Origin: Terriglobia bacterium
GTDB taxonomy: Bacteria; Acidobacteriota; Terriglobia; JAIQFV01
NCBI GenBank assembly: GCA_020073085.1
Contig: JAIQFV010000006.1
Span: 186,001 to 250,000 of the forward strand
Length of the DNA stretch: 64,000 bases
Direction: 5' to 3'
Position numbers and translations under genes: made by a program. Below the pieces are notes generated by a model, which saw nothing but the letters and a program-made list of their open reading frames with translations, did no database searches and was not told where the DNA came from. Shown piece by piece: positions 61,992-64,000 of the stretch; positions within the stretch are counted from its first letter, which is position 1, and each line of letters opens with the position of its first letter.

Positions 61992-63422
61992 TCAATACCG
62001 TATCAGGCCGATGAGCGGCCAGTACCACACCAGCAGAATCAGAAGAACCAGAAATTCAACCACCGCCAGGCAGAGTCCGACCTTCAAGAAATCGCGGGCC
62101 TGAAAATAACCGAACGAGAACCCGGCGATCGTTGCACCGGACTGGTAAACGAAAATCTTTCCCGTCAGGGCGAGCGTCCAAACCAATCCTGCGGCCACGG
62201 GATTCCAGTGGTGTGCCAATGCAAAGTTCATTACCGTCGGCATCGAGGTGGCAAGGGTGGTTGGATCGCTCGGGACCAGGAGGTGATAGGAAAAGGAGGT
62301 CCAGTACAACACAATGGCAGACGGCAGGAAGCTGTAGGCCCACGGCCCCCAGCAAAAGGTGAGTGCTTGTGTGACCACGGCCAGGGCGCCCGTCTTCATT
62401 AATCCGTCACCCAGGCTCAATGCGGAAGCCGTAAAAATGAAGGGGAGGAAGTTGATCTGTTTCAGATCCTCCGGTTCCAACACCCCGATTCGTGGCAAGG
62501 TGGCCACGAGAGCAATCCCCAGCGCCACCACCGCGGGATGGATATGATGGATGAAGTCGGTCACCCAAAGAAGGAGGGCTGCTACAAGAAGAATGGCGCA
62601 TCGCTTTTCGACGGAGCCCCAGGCTTCCCTCTGCCGCTGCCCTGCCCCCGAAGGCCCTTGGCTGGATCCTGATTTGAGGGGATCCGCGGGAAAGAGCCAC
62701 ACAATGACCAGCCAGCAAGCAAGAAGGCTGACGACGAGGGCCGGAAACATGGCAAAAAACCACTGACTCCAATAGACCGACGCCCGCCCGACCTTTTCAA
62801 TGATCCCCTGGGCCACAATCGTCGAACCCCCCGTGATCATTAATTTGTCGAAGAGGGTGGAAGAGAAGGTGAGTGCGACAAAGAGGCCTCGTGCCGGCAG
62901 GTCCTCCGGTCCCCAGCCCCGCGAGGAGACGACTCCAAGACCGATTCCCGCCAGGATGATCACGCGGGCGATCCCGGAGGGAACCAGGAAGTTCAACAGA
63001 AGACTCGTCAGAAGAAAACTCAGAACAAGCCGGGAATAAGACAGCCCGGAGCGGCCCATCAGCCATCCCGCCAATCGATGGGCAAGGCGCGTCTTCGTCA
63101 TCATCAGGCCGAAGAGCCCTGTCGCGAAAACAAACCAGGCCGAAATATTGGTGAATCCCCCGAACGCGGTGGAAGAAGGTACCCTGACCACGGTCCAGAA
63201 GAGATAACATCCGATGAGTCCGGTGATCGCGTGGGGAAGTATCCGGGCCACCCACATGATCAGCACGAGAAGACTGACTGCGAGCGCGTGTCGGGCGTCG
63301 GGTTGGATCGAGGAAGGATAGAACCACAGGGCAATGGTCAGCACGAGTGCCAGACTGAAAACAAGAATCCTCGCCCGCGAGTTCCTCAACCCCCCATCTT
63401 GGTGGCCTTGGAATGTCGTCAT
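61992..63422 (-). CDS. SLC13/DASS-type anion transporter
   Basis: This 476-residue protein is mostly hydrophobic with about 11 to 12 transmembrane helices. It matches the sodium-coupled dicarboxylate/sulphate symporter class, with ISAWFVFATGLFGLMMTKT, an early SALSLGDGLMKTGAL-like re-entrant segment and a C-terminal VPSDPTTLATSMPTV motif. It would import sulphate or carboxylates. ATG 63422 is preferred over TTG 63446. It is 97 bases upstream of the adenylate-forming gene on the same strand. Confidence 0.82.
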   Translation of the reverse strand: MTTFQGHQDGGLRNSRARILVFSLALVLTIALWFYPSSIQPDARHALAVSLLVLIMWVARILPHAITGLIGCYLFWTVVRVPSSTAFGGFTNISAWFVFATGLFGLMMTKTRLAHRLAGWLMGRSGLSYSRLVLSFLLTSLLLNFLVPSGIARVIILAGIGLGVVSSRGWGPEDLPARGLFVALTFSSTLFDKLMITGGSTIVAQGIIEKVGRASVYWSQWFFAMFPALVVSLLACWLVIVWLFPADPLKSGSSQGPSGAGQRQREAWGSVEKRCAILLVAALLLWVTDFIHHIHPAVVALGIALVATLPRIGVLEPEDLKQINFLPFIFTASALSLGDGLMKTGALAVVTQALTFCWGPWAYSFLPSAIVLYWTSFSYHLLVPSDPTTLATSMPTVMNFALAHHWNPVAAGLVWTLALTGKIFVYQSGATIAGFSFGYFQARDFLKVGLCLAVVEFLVLLILLVWYWPLIGLIRY

Positions 63423-64000
63423 CAACAGAGTCCGCTTCCTCGGCAAGACCGCGGCATTGCATTTGAAGACAGGAGGAATTCCCCCTTTTTTCGCTTCCCA
63501 GATGACAGGCTGTTACCCCGGGCGTTGGCTCGCGCCGAACCACCCTCCCGGACCAGGTGTGGAGAGCATTCACACTCTGCCATGGAGTGTCACAAAGTTC
63601 TGAATGCTTCGGGCCATGATGTTAACTCACATTGCATCTTGTCTCAAGCTCTCGGGACTTCAGCCCTCGGGATTTCGGGATTTGAATTTCATGACAAATC
63701 TCCCCACGACGTGACGCCGCAACGGATTCAAGTGAATTTTCCTTGAATTCGAGGAGGTCAAGTTCTACACTTCTGGTCGGCCGGGCGATCCCCCATTTAA
63801 TTCGCCTTGCTTAATCATCTCCCGACTCAACCGGCCAGGTACAGAGTCTCCACAGTAACAAGTGTTTGTTTATTCCTTAAGGCAGGTGCCTGCGGGGGGT
63901 GCCATTGTTCCTATCCTCTTCAACCCGGTTGTGCAAGTTCGGAGGTGTCCGCGAATTCCTGGGTGTCGGCGCGGCCAAGACGGGTTGATTTAGTTCCAAT
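63423..64000. other. Intergenic or unresolved end of the window
   Basis: These 578 bases hold the upstream region of the transporter and nothing else that could be supported. Base composition is less GC-rich than in the genes. A gene running off the window to the right cannot be excluded. Confidence 0.4.

Overview
The window looks like a chromosomal segment of a member of the Acidobacteriota, probably from a metagenome assembly; the class cannot be resolved by eye. The main indicators are an orphan MacB/FtsX permease of the type described as the acidobacterial duplicated orphan permease, two Oar-like TonB-dependent receptors with an N-terminal carboxypeptidase-regulatory domain, a membrane-anchored Ser/Thr kinase carrying a long TPR array, and a Tes-like radical SAM protein. 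GC is moderately high throughout. No rRNA, tRNA, CRISPR array, transposase or phage gene was recognised.

Layout. 1-12.1 kb is mostly plus-strand metabolism: the start of an RNase R gene (minus), a Tes-like radical SAM enzyme with a clear terminator, acyl-CoA dehydrogenase, a PfkB sugar kinase, a NodB deacetylase whose N-terminus is an AlkD fragment, a NUDIX hydrolase, a zinc alcohol dehydrogenase, a membrane metallophosphoesterase and a cobalamin-type radical SAM protein. 12.07-12.59 kb is an exact triple tandem repeat full of palindromes. 12.6-20.3 kb holds a thioesterase, a secreted PPC-domain protein, and a divergent pair: a membrane deacetylase-caspase-TPR fusion and a Ser/Thr kinase-TPR protein. 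20.6-32.4 kb has a short PD40 remnant, BipA/TypA, the orphan permease, a membrane patatin, an alpha/beta hydrolase, a VOC protein and an M28 peptidase. 32.7-38.6 kb carries a TonB receptor, a GT51 transglycosylase, an aspartoacylase-like hydrolase and a POTRA-only protein. 39.1-51 kb is ABC export and signalling: an ABC ATPase and permease, a PAS/GAF hybrid kinase, a MarR-controlled iron-sulphur/SCP2 enzyme, and a phosphorelay kinase translationally coupled to a REC-HATPase protein. 51.3-64 kb has a second secreted beta protein, a HEAT-repeat protein, the second TonB receptor, a flippase, an adenylate-forming enzyme and a DASS-type transporter.

How it fits together. The receptors, M28 peptidase, aspartoacylase and TonB-linked genes suggest uptake and breakdown of peptides or other polymers. 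The two radical SAM proteins, thioesterase, acyl-CoA dehydrogenase and patatin point to lipid remodelling, perhaps including membrane-spanning lipids. The strongest candidate for something undescribed is the divergent pair at 14.6-20.3 kb, where peptidoglycan or polysaccharide deacetylase chemistry, a caspase protease with both catalytic residues and an EF-hand are fused on one membrane protein opposite a receptor-like kinase. The clearest readable regulatory circuit is the MarR gene and its target, which share an identical operator.
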